From positions 1-47,067 of the forward strand of contig JAEYMI010000046.1 in the NCBI GenBank assembly GCA_023461275.1: a DNA stretch of 47,067 bases, read 5' to 3'. The stretch is from Actinomycetes bacterium. GTDB taxonomy: Bacteria; Actinomycetota; Actinomycetes; Mycobacteriales; Mycobacteriaceae. Shown piece by piece: positions 8,564 through 16,900 of the stretch. Both the position numbers and the translations under genes were made by a program. The number at the start of each line of letters is the position of its first letter. Position 1 is the stretch's first letter. A model generated the notes under the pieces. It did no database searches. It was not told where the DNA came from and saw only the letters and a list, made by a program, of their open reading frames with translations.

Positions 8564-9325
8564 TCAGATCGGGAGTCGACGGAAGATCGGCCGCGGGATG
8601 TGCCGTAGCACCGTCATGATCAGCCGGAACGGTGCCGGCGCCCAGACGATCTCCTTGCCCTTGGCGACGCCTTCGACGGCCAGCCGGGCGACGTCTTCCT
8701 TGTCGACCGTCAACGGCGCCTCGGCGACGTGCGCCGACAACCGGGTCCGGACCTGGCCCGGCCGGATCACCAGCACGCGAACACCGTACGGGCGCAACGT
8801 GTCTCCGAGGCCGAGGTAGAAGCCGTCGAGTCCGGCCTTGGTGGAGCCGTAGACGAAGTTGCTGGCCCGGACACGCTCGCCGGCCACCGAACTCATCGCG
8901 ATGATCTGCCCGAAGCCCTGCTCGCGGAACTTCTCACCGAGCAGCACACCCACCGAGACGGCCGCGGTGTAGTTGATGCCCACCTCGATGACCGCCTTCG
9001 GCTGGTCCTGCCAGATGGTGTCGTCGTCGAACTGCACACCGAAGGCGACGATGGCGATGTCGATGTCACCACCGGCAAAAGCCTTGTCCACCACCGCGGC
9101 ATGGGTGTCGGTCGCCAGTGCGTCGAAGTCGATCTGCTCCACCGACGTCGCGCCGGCCTGCTTGACCGTTTCGATGGCGGCGGCCGCCGTCGGGTCGCCC
9201 GGGACGGTCGCGAGAACCACGCGCATCGGTCCCTGCTTGAGGAACTCGGAGGTGATGGCGAGCCCGATCTCCGAGCTCCCGCCGAGAACGAGAATGGATC
9301 GGGGCACGCCGACAGCGTTCATCAT
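8564..9325 (-). CDS. dprE2: Decaprenylphosphoryl-D-2-keto-erythropentose reductase
   Basis: Second step of the epimerisation that makes decaprenyl-phospho-arabinose: NADH-dependent reduction of the keto intermediate made by DprE1. A 253-residue short-chain dehydrogenase with GGSSEIG cofactor loop (15-21), Ser145/146, Tyr159 and Lys163 (YGSTK) and a C-terminal amphipathic tail (FRLIMTVLRHIPRPIFRRLPI) typical of DprE2. Of the two adjacent ATGs, the first (9325) is 9 bases from GAGGAG. Operon dprE1-dprE2-aftA with gaps of 51 and 19 bases. Confidence 0.95.
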   Translation of the reverse strand: MMNAVGVPRSILVLGGSSEIGLAITSEFLKQGPMRVVLATVPGDPTAAAAIETVKQAGATSVEQIDFDALATDTHAAVVDKAFAGGDIDIAIVAFGVQFDDDTIWQDQPKAVIEVGINYTAAVSVGVLLGEKFREQGFGQIIAMSSVAGERVRASNFVYGSTKAGLDGFYLGLGDTLRPYGVRVLVIRPGQVRTRLSAHVAEAPLTVDKEDVARLAVEGVAKGKEIVWAPAPFRLIMTVLRHIPRPIFRRLPI

Positions 9326-9376
9326 GGTCGTGGTCTCCTCATGGAAAGTGCTTTCAGGACAGCAGGTGTGGGGTGA

Positions 9377-10804
9377 TCAGACGAGATCGAGGCGGCGCGC
9401 CATGTCCGAGACGAAGACATGCTCGGGGTCGATGCTGCGCCGGACCTCGAGCCACTCGTCGATCCGCGGGTACATGGCGTGGAAGTTGGCGGCGGTGGTG
9501 ATCGAGTCCTTGGCGGTGTAGAGCCGCCCACCGATGGCCATCACGCGCTGATCCATACCCCGCAGGAACTCGTTGAGCCCCTTCTTGATCGGGAAGTCGA
9601 GGCACACATTCCAGCCCTTGAACGGGAAGCTCAGCGGGGCCTTGTTGCCCTCGCCGAACAGCTTGATCACGTTGAGGAAGCTGACGTGGCCCGACGCCTG
9701 AATGTCGGTGATGATCTTCTTGAACTCGGTCTCGTTGCCGGTCGGCACGATGAATTGGTATTGCGCGAATCCGCCGCCGCGACCGTAGGCGTTGTTCCAG
9801 TCTCCGATCACGTCGAGCATGTGATAGAACTGCGCCAAATTCTTGATCTGGCCCTGCTTGTTGGAACCCATGCGGTAGTAGGCCTCGCCGACGATGGAGA
9901 AGTCGAACTTGTTGGCCAGCCCGCGCGGCAGGATGTTCGGCACGGTGATCAGCGGCTTCGGGTTGAAGCTCAACGGATCCTTTTGGTACTTCAGCGGCAG
10001 CTCGTCGAAGGTGGCGAGGTTGCCGCGCGAGAACGATCCGCGACCGAGCTTGGGTGGCCCGCTGATGGTGTCGAACCAGCCCGACGCGTACTCGTAGCCG
10101 TCCTCGTAGCGCTGCACGAGGTGCAGGTCGATGGTCTCGTCGAGCGTGTTGGTGACAAAGGTGTCGGCTAGGAAGAACGCACTCTCGGTGCGCTTCATCG
10201 CGATCTTCGCGCGCAGGATGATGCCGGTCAGCCCGATGCCCGCGACGGTCGCCCAGAACAGCGAACCGTCCGGGTCGTCGGGGGAGCCCTCCGGCGTCAG
10301 CGTCAGGATGCGACCGTCGGCCACCAGCAGCTGCATTTCGCGGACGTGATTGCCGAAGCTGCCCTGGCTGTGGTGGTTCTTGCCGTGGATGTCGTGCGCG
10401 ATGGCGCCGCCGACGGTGACCTGCCGCGTTCCCGGCAGCACCGGCACCCACAGCCCGTACGGCAGCGCGGCGATCATCAGGTCGTTGAGCGACAACCCGG
10501 CGTCGACGTCGACGAGCGCGGCATCGGGATCGATCGAATGGATGCGCGTCAGCGGTGTCATGTCGACGGTCAGGCCGCCGGCATTCTGCGCCGATTCGTT
10601 GTAGGACCGGCCGAGCCCGCGGGCGATGACGCCGCGTTTCAGGTAGGCCGGTTTGTCGGAGTTGTGGTCGGCGACGCGCGCAACCGCCTCGGCGATGACC
10701 TCGGGGTACGGGGTCGACAGCACGTGCCCCTCGATGGGCATCGTCCGGCCCCATCCCACGAGTTTGCGGGTCTCGATGGGCAGCACTTCGTTGATAGTCA
10801 TCAC
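9377..10804 (-). CDS. dprE1: Decaprenylphosphoryl-beta-D-ribose 2'-oxidase
   Basis: FAD enzyme that oxidises decaprenyl-phospho-ribose at C2', the first half of the epimerisation giving the only known arabinose donor for the mycolata wall. The 475-residue protein has the VAO-type FAD domain (ARGLGRSYN at 61-69, GGAIAHDIHGKNHH at 132-145) and the substrate domain. Cys401 in GWNVCLDFPIK is the position equivalent to Cys387 of M. tuberculosis DprE1, the residue attacked by benzothiazinones; it is intact here. First gene of the minus-strand operon continuing into dprE2, aftA and the MBL gene. Confidence 0.96.
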   Translation of the reverse strand: MMTINEVLPIETRKLVGWGRTMPIEGHVLSTPYPEVIAEAVARVADHNSDKPAYLKRGVIARGLGRSYNESAQNAGGLTVDMTPLTRIHSIDPDAALVDVDAGLSLNDLMIAALPYGLWVPVLPGTRQVTVGGAIAHDIHGKNHHSQGSFGNHVREMQLLVADGRILTLTPEGSPDDPDGSLFWATVAGIGLTGIILRAKIAMKRTESAFFLADTFVTNTLDETIDLHLVQRYEDGYEYASGWFDTISGPPKLGRGSFSRGNLATFDELPLKYQKDPLSFNPKPLITVPNILPRGLANKFDFSIVGEAYYRMGSNKQGQIKNLAQFYHMLDVIGDWNNAYGRGGGFAQYQFIVPTGNETEFKKIITDIQASGHVSFLNVIKLFGEGNKAPLSFPFKGWNVCLDFPIKKGLNEFLRGMDQRVMAIGGRLYTAKDSITTAANFHAMYPRIDEWLEVRRSIDPEHVFVSDMARRLDLV

Positions 10805-10858
10805 CGAAGAGGGTACTCGGTGAGGACCTAGGGCCCGACGACGTCGGGTGCGCGACGA

Positions 10859-12073
10859 CTACCTCAGGATCTTGGCCAGCCAGGGCGTGGAATCCGGCAT
10901 CGATGCCAGCACGGTCCCGGAGTGGTCCTGATCGGGGTACACATGCAGTGTGACCGGCTGGTTTGCCGCCTTCATCTGTGCGTAGAGCGACAGTGCGGAC
11001 GGCGCAGGCACGTCGACGTCCTTGAGGCCCTGGCCGAGGAAGATCGGCCGGTCGTAACCGCTGTACGGAGTGGACATGTACTTGCTCAACGCCGCGCTGA
11101 ATCCGGGGATCGACAGCAGGGGCGCCGAGAACCACGTGCGCAGGTCCTCGCCGGCGAGCTTGTCCTTGAGCACCGGGTAGCAGAGCGTGCGGCCCATCTC
11201 GAGACGCTGCAGTCCCTTCGGCGTGAACACCCGGGTGATGTTCATGTCGGGTCGGGCGTCGTTGAAGCCGGCCATGATGAACGCGGTGTAGGCGTTGAGA
11301 GCGCCGGGCAGCGTGATCGGCGGGACCAACGGTCCGGCCGTCTGATAGAGGTACTCGAGGTTGGCCGGGATGCCGGTGGCCACGACGCCGCGATAGTCCA
11401 GACCGGAGCCGCGACTGAACTCGGTGGCATACCGCGCGCCATTGAGAGCCGCCGCAGCACCCTGCGACTGCCCGATGATCGCCCAACGCTTGGCCAATGG
11501 CAGGCCCATCTGATGGGAGGCGATGGTGACATCGACGATGGCGTGGGCGGCCGCGACACCGTCGAGGTAGGCCATCAAGCCGGGTGTCCCCAGACCGACA
11601 TAGTCCGACGCCACCACGGCATAGCCTTGGTCGAGCCAGTGGCCGAGGTACTCGACGTCGCGTGCCGAACGGGGCAGGGCCGACGGTGTGCACAGATCAT
11701 TCATGCCCACCGTGCCGTGCGCCCACGAGATCACCGGCCAACCACCAACCGGCGCTTGGCCTTTCGGTACCCACACGGCGGCCGTGCTGGTGGCCGGAGC
11801 ATTGTGCTGGTTGATCGTCGAATACTGAATGCGGTATGCCGCACCCGAGTTCGGCAGGCTCACCGATGCGTCGAGAGGCTTCACGGCCATCAGTGATCCC
11901 GGTTTCGGGATGGGCCCGCGATAGTCGGTCACGTTGAGGCCGGACCACACAGGTGCACCGACGGGCACTTCGTCGTCGGCTCGGGCGGTAGAGGTGGCGA
12001 GCCCGGAGAGGATGAGTACACCGACGGCAATCGCAGACAGGGTGGCGCTGATGCGGTTCACGATAGGAAACAT
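10859..12073 (-). CDS. Secreted lipase (LIP family alpha/beta hydrolase)
   Basis: A 404-residue exported esterase/lipase. A signal peptide (residues 1 to about 32, ending STARA) is followed by an alpha/beta-hydrolase domain. SWAHGT (117-121) is the oxyanion-hole strand, GQSQG (201-205) carries the nucleophile Ser203, and GLKDVDVP and DQDHSG near the C-terminus provide the Asp and His. Two Cys (LC at 127-128, LC near 290) could form a disulfide. This is the LIP family of secreted actinobacterial and fungal lipases, acting on triacylglycerols or similar esters. It lies 54 bases beyond the dprE1 start on the same strand with its own start ATG. Confidence 0.88.
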   Translation of the reverse strand: MFPIVNRISATLSAIAVGVLILSGLATSTARADDEVPVGAPVWSGLNVTDYRGPIPKPGSLMAVKPLDASVSLPNSGAAYRIQYSTINQHNAPATSTAAVWVPKGQAPVGGWPVISWAHGTVGMNDLCTPSALPRSARDVEYLGHWLDQGYAVVASDYVGLGTPGLMAYLDGVAAAHAIVDVTIASHQMGLPLAKRWAIIGQSQGAAAALNGARYATEFSRGSGLDYRGVVATGIPANLEYLYQTAGPLVPPITLPGALNAYTAFIMAGFNDARPDMNITRVFTPKGLQRLEMGRTLCYPVLKDKLAGEDLRTWFSAPLLSIPGFSAALSKYMSTPYSGYDRPIFLGQGLKDVDVPAPSALSLYAQMKAANQPVTLHVYPDQDHSGTVLASMPDSTPWLAKILR

Positions 12074-12180
12074 AGCTGTTGTTCATGACGATCGCCGGCC
12101 GGTCCTACGCAATTGGTATGGCGAGTCGCGGTTTAACGATGTTGAAGAGTTCTGGGGCGCCGTGTTGCCTGGGAGTGACG

Positions 12181-12303
12181 CTAACCCTCAGGCTGGTCTC
12201 CGGACCCCAGGATTGCCACAGAACCGAAGACGCGAATGTTCGGGCCGTGATGGGCTGCGGCGAGTCTGTGGATCTCGTCTCGATGCCGCTCTGCTAGCTC
12301 CGA
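12181..12303 (-). pseudogene. Remnant of an MntA-like nucleotidyltransferase (antitoxin type)
   Basis: On the minus strand residues read SELAERHRDEIHRLAAAHHG then NIRVFGSVA, which match the opening helix and the GS motif strand of MntA/HepT-type minimal nucleotidyltransferases. After GSVA the expected RG...DSDIDL segment is missing and a stop follows 8 codons later. Only about 40 codons remain, with no clear start. A broken antitoxin gene is the likely explanation; identity rests on a short motif. Confidence 0.45.
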
Positions 12304-12317
12304 TGGTCGTGGCCCTG

Positions 12318-13865
12318 TCACAACACCGCCCCGCCCAACACTGCTGCGGCCGCGTTGCGACCCGGGATGCCGCTGACGCCACCGCCACGTCGCGCGCCTG
12401 CCCCGCACACCAGCAACCGCGGATGTCGGGTTTCGACGCCCCACGTGCCCAGCTCGTCGTCGGATTCCGCCCACGGCCACTGCAGGCTGCGGTGGAAGAT
12501 GTTGCCGCCGGGCAGGCCGAGGGTCTCCTCGAGATCGCCCGGCGTCTTCACCTCGATGCACGGGTTGCCGTCGCGATCGTGCGCGATGACCGACTGAATA
12601 GGTTCGGCCAGAACAGAATTCAGTGACGCAAGAGTTGCTCCGACGGCGTGGTCGATGGCACCTGGCTCGTCGAAAACCTCCGGCGGCGCGTGCAGGCCGA
12701 ACAAGGTGAGGGTGTGCATGCCGTCGAGTTCAGGACCGAGGATGGAGCGGTCGGACAGTGTGTGGCAGTAGATTTCGCACGGCGGAAGCTCGGGGAACAC
12801 CCCGCGCTGCGCGCTGTGTACGGCGGTACGCAGCTGGTCGTAGCGTTCGTTGATATGGAAGGTCCCGGCGAATGCGGCGTCGGGGGAGACCGCGTCGTCG
12901 CGCAACCCCGGGAGCCGGTCGAGTAGCAGGTTGATCTTCAATTGCGCACCGGCAGTCGATGATTCGGTGTCGATCGGGTCGTCGAGATACCGGTTGATCA
13001 CCGCGGGTGCGCAGCCGGCGTAGACCATCTCGGCGCGCAGGGTGCCCAGGCTGGATTCGACGACGCCGTCGACCGGGTCGATGCCGTCGATGGTCACCGA
13101 CGTCTCGACCTCGGCGCCGAATGCGGTGGCCGCCTGATAGAGCGCACCGGTCACCGCACCCATCCCGCCGACCGGAACGTCCCAGTCGCCGGTACCGCCG
13201 CCGATGAGGTGATAGAGGAAGCAGATGTTCTGGCGCAACGACGGGTCGTCGAGGTCGGCGAAGGTGCCGATGAGTCCGTCGGTGGCGACGATGCCGCGGA
13301 CCAGGTCGTCGTCGAAGGAGCCCTCGATCAGCTCGCCGAGGGGGCGTTGCGTGAGGTTCTCCCACAGTCGCGCCGCCACCGGATCGGCGTCGGACACCAG
13401 GCCGGACATCGCCGACGCCGAGCGCAGTGGCTCGATCATCGTCGGGAAGACGCGTTGCGCGATGCGTCCCATGACCCCGTAGAGCTCTTCCCACGCGTGG
13501 TGCTCGGCGTCACTGCCCGTCACCGCCCGGAACGACGCGGCGGTGGCGTCGGGATCGGAGGTGTCCACGAGGATGCCGCGGGCGGGATCGTCGGGATCCG
13601 GGGTGTAGGACGAGTAGCGGCGTCGAATCAGCCGGATGTCGAGGCCGAGATCGGTGATGATCGTCTCTGGAAGGAGCGAGACCAGGTAGGAGTAGCGCGA
13701 CAGGCGGGCGGGCATCCCGGCGAACGGCGTTGCCGACACCGCGGCGCCACCGACGTGATCGGCTTTCTCGCACACCAGAACCGATCGTCCGGCCCGCGCG
13801 AGATAGGCCGCTGCGGTGAGCCCGTTGTGGCCGGCCCCGATGATGATGTCGTCGTAGTGGCGCAC
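12318..13865 (-). CDS. NAD(P)/FAD-dependent oxidoreductase, phytoene desaturase-like
   Basis: A 515-residue flavoprotein of the amine oxidase/carotenoid desaturase superfamily. The N-terminus has the dinucleotide-binding GAGHNGLTAAAYLARAG motif (about 12-28) followed by the E-K-x-D-x-x-G-G segment, and the C-terminus has the LLVCGAGARRGGGVSGIPG FAD-closing motif. The overall plan resembles PYROXD2-like and actinobacterial CrtI-like proteins of unknown substrate. Start is GTG at 13865, divergent from the aldo/keto reductase. A second, distinct member of the superfamily lies at 15405-16847. Confidence 0.85.
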   Translation of the reverse strand: MRHYDDIIIGAGHNGLTAAAYLARAGRSVLVCEKADHVGGAAVSATPFAGMPARLSRYSYLVSLLPETIITDLGLDIRLIRRRYSSYTPDPDDPARGILVDTSDPDATAASFRAVTGSDAEHHAWEELYGVMGRIAQRVFPTMIEPLRSASAMSGLVSDADPVAARLWENLTQRPLGELIEGSFDDDLVRGIVATDGLIGTFADLDDPSLRQNICFLYHLIGGGTGDWDVPVGGMGAVTGALYQAATAFGAEVETSVTIDGIDPVDGVVESSLGTLRAEMVYAGCAPAVINRYLDDPIDTESSTAGAQLKINLLLDRLPGLRDDAVSPDAAFAGTFHINERYDQLRTAVHSAQRGVFPELPPCEIYCHTLSDRSILGPELDGMHTLTLFGLHAPPEVFDEPGAIDHAVGATLASLNSVLAEPIQSVIAHDRDGNPCIEVKTPGDLEETLGLPGGNIFHRSLQWPWAESDDELGTWGVETRHPRLLVCGAGARRGGGVSGIPGRNAAAAVLGGAVL

Positions 13866-13918
13866 GGTGTCAACCTTCGCATAGATCTCTTGTCCGGCGA
13901 GGTGGCATCGGTGATGCC

Positions 13919-13924
13919 TATCCT
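13919..13924 (+). promoter_or_regulatory. Candidate -10 box for the aldo/keto reductase gene
   Basis: TATCCT ends 6 bases before GTG 13931 and no Shine-Dalgarno is visible, consistent with a leaderless transcript. Confidence 0.4.
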
Positions 13925-13930
13925 GACCCA

Positions 13931-14761
13931 GTGGACATCCCTACGGTGGAGCTCAACAACGGATATTCGATCCCGATGGTCGGTTTGGGAACCTACGACA
14001 TGCTGGGCCGACCGTGCATCAGCGCTGTCGACTCGGCGTTGAAGGCCGGATACCGCTACCTCGACACGGCCACCCGCTACAGCAACGAACGCAGCGTCGG
14101 GATGGGCATCGTCGCATCCGGCGTGCCCCGCGACGAGATCGTCGTGCAGACCAAGCTCGGTGGCGGCGACCAGGGATTCGACGAGGCGATCACCGCGGCG
14201 ACCGAATCGGCCAAACGGCTCGGCGTCGCCTACCTCGACGTGTTCGTGATCCACTGGCCGTGCCCCACGCTCGGGCGCACCGTCGACTCCTGGAAGGCGC
14301 TGCTCACCCTCGCCGACGAGGGATTCATCCGGGTGCCCGCGGTGTCGAACTTCAAGCAGCATCACCTGCAGATGCTTTACGACGAGACCGGTCGCTGGCC
14401 TGCGCTCAACCAGATCCAGTGCTCCCCGGCGATGGCTCGCAACGAGTTGCGGGAGTTCATGCGGGACAAGGGTATTCATGCACAGGCCTGGCATCCCACC
14501 GGCCGCAAGGAAGGCCTGCTCGGTGACGGTGTGATCATCAGGCTGGCCCGCAAATACGGCAAATCGCCGACGCAGATCGCGTTGCGGTGGGCCGTGCAGA
14601 ACGGCATCAGCGTGGTCCCCAAGTCGTCGCACGCCGGCCGACAGATCGAGAATCTCGACCTGTTCGACTTCGAACTCGACAGCGACGACCTCGTCGCCCT
14701 GCTCGACCTCGACCGCGGCGAGAAGGCCGCACGCGACTCCGACCTTGAAGAAGAGTTCTAG
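13931..14761 (+). CDS. Aldo/keto reductase
   Basis: A 276-residue NADPH-dependent oxidoreductase with the full catalytic tetrad: Asp45, Tyr50, Lys75 (QTKLGG) and His108 (VIHWPCP), plus VSNF and the C-terminal VPKSSHAGRQIENL cofactor segment. The barrel is AKR5-like, as in Gram-positive 2,5-diketo-gluconate reductase relatives; the physiological carbonyl substrate is unknown. The last codons (EEEF stop) are the first unit of a tandem DNA repeat that runs on past the stop (14747-14808). Confidence 0.9.
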   Translation: MDIPTVELNNGYSIPMVGLGTYDMLGRPCISAVDSALKAGYRYLDTATRYSNERSVGMGIVASGVPRDEIVVQTKLGGGDQGFDEAITAATESAKRLGVAYLDVFVIHWPCPTLGRTVDSWKALLTLADEGFIRVPAVSNFKQHHLQMLYDETGRWPALNQIQCSPAMARNELREFMRDKGIHAQAWHPTGRKEGLLGDGVIIRLARKYGKSPTQIALRWAVQNGISVVPKSSHAGRQIENLDLFDFELDSDDLVALLDLDRGEKAARDSDLEEEF

Positions 14762-14808
14762 GGAAGAAGAGTTCTAGGAAAAAGAGTTCCAGGAAGTGGA
14801 GTTCTAGC
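14747..14808 (+). repeat. Short tandem repeat, about 4 x 15-16 bp
   Basis: Units GAAGAAGAGTTCTAGG (14747 and 14763, identical), then two 15-base variants at 14779 and 14794. The first unit contains the stop codon of the aldo/keto reductase, so every copy repeats its final codons and stop. Confidence 0.8.
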
Positions 14809-14826
14809 TCGTCACCAGGCGTGCTC

Positions 14827-14832
14827 TAGGGT
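14827..14832 (+). promoter_or_regulatory. Candidate -10 box for the GtrA-family gene
   Basis: TAGGGT (within CTCTAGGGTG) ends 6 bases before GTG 14839, the same block and spacing as ahead of aroQ. Confidence 0.4.
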
Positions 14833-14838
14833 GGCAGG

Positions 14839-15333
14839 GTGTCAAGCGCTGAGTCATCCGGCGTCGAACCCGCTGGCGACGACGAGCACGCCACCGGGCC
14901 GCTGCCCATCGAGATCCCGGTCGCCGTCGAGCGTCCGCCGGACAACGTCGACCTGAAAACCCAGATCATCCGGTTCGTCGTCGTCGGAGCCGGGTCGGGC
15001 GCGCTCGATTTCGGGCTGACGATGCTCCTGCAGTACGCGTTCGGTGTGACGCCCGGATGGGCCAAGGCCTGCGGTTTTCTGCTCGGCACCACCACCGCGT
15101 ATCTGATCAACCGTCGATGGACGTTCAGCGCCGAGCCGAGTTTCGTTCGCATGGCCGCGGTGATGGCGCTCTATGCGGTCACGTTCTTCGTCAACGTCGG
15201 CGTCTACGCCTACCTCTCGCATTTGTGGCCGGAGAACGGCCTGTACAGCCTGATCGCCTACGTCATCGCGCAAGGGTTGGCGACGGTCATCAACTTCGTC
15301 GTCCAGCGGCGGGTCATCTTCCGGATGCGCTGA
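14839..15333 (+). CDS. GtrA-family membrane protein (Rv3789-like)
   Basis: A 164-residue protein with a cytoplasmic N-terminal tail (about 40 residues, acidic) and four membrane helices; motifs IIRFVVVGAGSGALDFG and the LLGTTTAYLINRRWTF loop define the GtrA/DPMS_TM family. The M. tuberculosis counterpart Rv3789 lies next to dprE1 and has been linked to arabinan synthesis, either as a flippase for decaprenyl-phospho-arabinose or as a partner of AftA. The tail NRRWTFS is a family hallmark. Here it is 4 kb from dprE1 on the opposite strand, so the link is by family, not by operon. Confidence 0.85.
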   Translation: MSSAESSGVEPAGDDEHATGPLPIEIPVAVERPPDNVDLKTQIIRFVVVGAGSGALDFGLTMLLQYAFGVTPGWAKACGFLLGTTTAYLINRRWTFSAEPSFVRMAAVMALYAVTFFVNVGVYAYLSHLWPENGLYSLIAYVIAQGLATVINFVVQRRVIFRMR

Positions 15334-15404
15334 GTTGGATCAGGTGGGGTCCGATGCCCTCTGGCCCGGATGAGCTAGAACAGTTTCATGGCAGGTGAGG
15401 TGGC

Positions 15405-16847
15405 GTGACGAGGTCGGCGGTCGTCGTCGGATCGGGACCCAATGGTCTCACCGCGGCGGTGCTCCTCGCGCGTGCCGGTCTGGACGTGACGGTTCTCGAG
15501 GCTGCCGACATCATCGGAGGCGGCACCCGTAGCAGCGAGCTGCTCGAGCCGGGTGTCCAGCACGACCACTGCTCGGCTTTCCACCCGCTCGGCGCCGGAT
15601 CACCCGTGTTCCCCACTCTGGGCCTCGAGGACCACGGCCTGCGGTGGAAGTGGCCGGAGATCGACTGCGCCCACCCGCTCGACGACGGCAGCGCGGGACT
15701 GCTGCTGCGCTCCATCGATACGACGGCCGACGGTCTCGGTGTCGACGGCCCGCGGTGGCGAGAGCTATTCGGTCCCTTGGTGAACCGATTCGACGATCTG
15801 CGCGGGGAGATCCTGTCACCGATGGTGTCGGTGCCGCGACACCTGGTGACGTTGGGACTGTTCGGGATGCGGGCGATGCTGCCGGCCTCGGTGCTGGGCC
15901 GGCTCTTGCGGACGCCACAGGCCCGAGCGCTCTTCACCGGCAATGCCGCACATGCCTTTTCGCGCCTCGACCGGCCGGGCTCCTCGGCCGCGGCACTGAT
16001 GCTGATCTCCGCCGGACACCGCTTCGGCTGGCCGGTCGCCGAAGGGGGATCCGCCGCGATCACCAGCGCACTCGCGTCGGCCCTGCGTGACGCCGGCGGA
16101 CGAATCATCACCGGCACCACAGTGTCTCGATGGAGCGATATCGCCGACGCCGATATCGCTCTGCTCGACGTGATGCCCGAGGCGGTCCGCGAGATTCTCG
16201 GTGGACGACTACCGCGGCGGGTCGATTCCGCCTACCGTCGGCATCGTCGGGGACCGGCCGCATTCAAGGTCGACTATGTGATCGACGGTGCGGTCGGATG
16301 GCGAAACCCGCAGTGCGCCAAGGCCGGCACCGTGCACCTCGGTGGTACCGCCGACGAGATCGTCGCAGCGGAGAACGAGGTGGCCGCCGGGCGGATGCCG
16401 GCGGAGCCGTTCGTGTTGGTGGGGCAGCAGTGGGTCGCTGATCCGTCGCGGTCGGCGGGGCTGACGGCATCGCACCGTCCACTGTGGGCGTATGCGCATG
16501 TGCCCCAGGGATTCTCCGGGGACGCGACCGCGGCGATCACCGCGCAGATCGAACGTTTCGCGCCAGGATTCCGAGATCGGATCGTGGCGAGCGTGTCGTC
16601 GGGTCCGGCGGAGTTGGAGCAGGCCAACGCCAACTACCTCGGTGGCGATATCGGCGGCGGAGCCAACGACGTCTGGCACCTGCTGGCACGGCCGCGGTTG
16701 TCGCCGAATCCGTATGCGACGGGCGTCGACGGGGTCTACCTGTGTTCCTCGGCCACGCCACCAGGTGGTGGCGTGCACGGCATGTGCGGATACGGGGCGG
16801 CGAACGCGGCGTTGCGGGCGCTTCGATCACCGACCCCGTGCGCATGA
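15405..16847 (+). CDS. NAD(P)/FAD-dependent oxidoreductase, phytoene desaturase-like (second)
   Basis: A 480-residue FAD protein with the N-terminal GSGPNGLTAAVLLARAG motif, an E-A-A-D-x-x-G-G-G-T follow-up, and a C-terminal YLCSSATPPGGGVHGMCG FAD motif. Clearly related in plan to 12318-13865 but not a recent copy. Substrate unknown. The start GTG 15405 follows AGGTGAGG by about 5 bases. Its stop codon overlaps ATG 16844 of the following glycosyltransferase (ATGA), so the two are coupled and probably serve one lipid or polyprenyl pathway. Confidence 0.85.
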   Translation: MTRSAVVVGSGPNGLTAAVLLARAGLDVTVLEAADIIGGGTRSSELLEPGVQHDHCSAFHPLGAGSPVFPTLGLEDHGLRWKWPEIDCAHPLDDGSAGLLLRSIDTTADGLGVDGPRWRELFGPLVNRFDDLRGEILSPMVSVPRHLVTLGLFGMRAMLPASVLGRLLRTPQARALFTGNAAHAFSRLDRPGSSAAALMLISAGHRFGWPVAEGGSAAITSALASALRDAGGRIITGTTVSRWSDIADADIALLDVMPEAVREILGGRLPRRVDSAYRRHRRGPAAFKVDYVIDGAVGWRNPQCAKAGTVHLGGTADEIVAAENEVAAGRMPAEPFVLVGQQWVADPSRSAGLTASHRPLWAYAHVPQGFSGDATAAITAQIERFAPGFRDRIVASVSSGPAELEQANANYLGGDIGGGANDVWHLLARPRLSPNPYATGVDGVYLCSSATPPGGGVHGMCGYGAANAALRALRSPTPCA

Positions 16848-16900
16848 CCGACCCTGTGCGCATGACCGACTCTGCGCGCAAGGCTGATTCTGCGCGCAAC
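16829..16900 (+). repeat. 18-bp tandem repeat across a gene junction
   Basis: Four 18-base units begin at 16829, 16847, 16865 and 16883, the first two differing at one base (ACCGACCCCGTGCGCATG). The repeat covers the last codons of the oxidoreductase and the first 19 codons of the glycosyltransferase, giving an MTDPVR / MTDSAR / KADSAR peptide repeat and duplicated ATGs. Confidence 0.8.

Noticed and set aside
9354..11693. Very long minus-strand frame overlapping dprE1 and the lipase
   Set aside because: It runs through two recognised genes in another frame and has no family features.
12079..12297. 72-codon plus-strand frame between lipase and oxidoreductase
   Set aside because: No coding bias or ribosome binding site; the minus-strand nucleotidyltransferase remnant explains part of the segment better.
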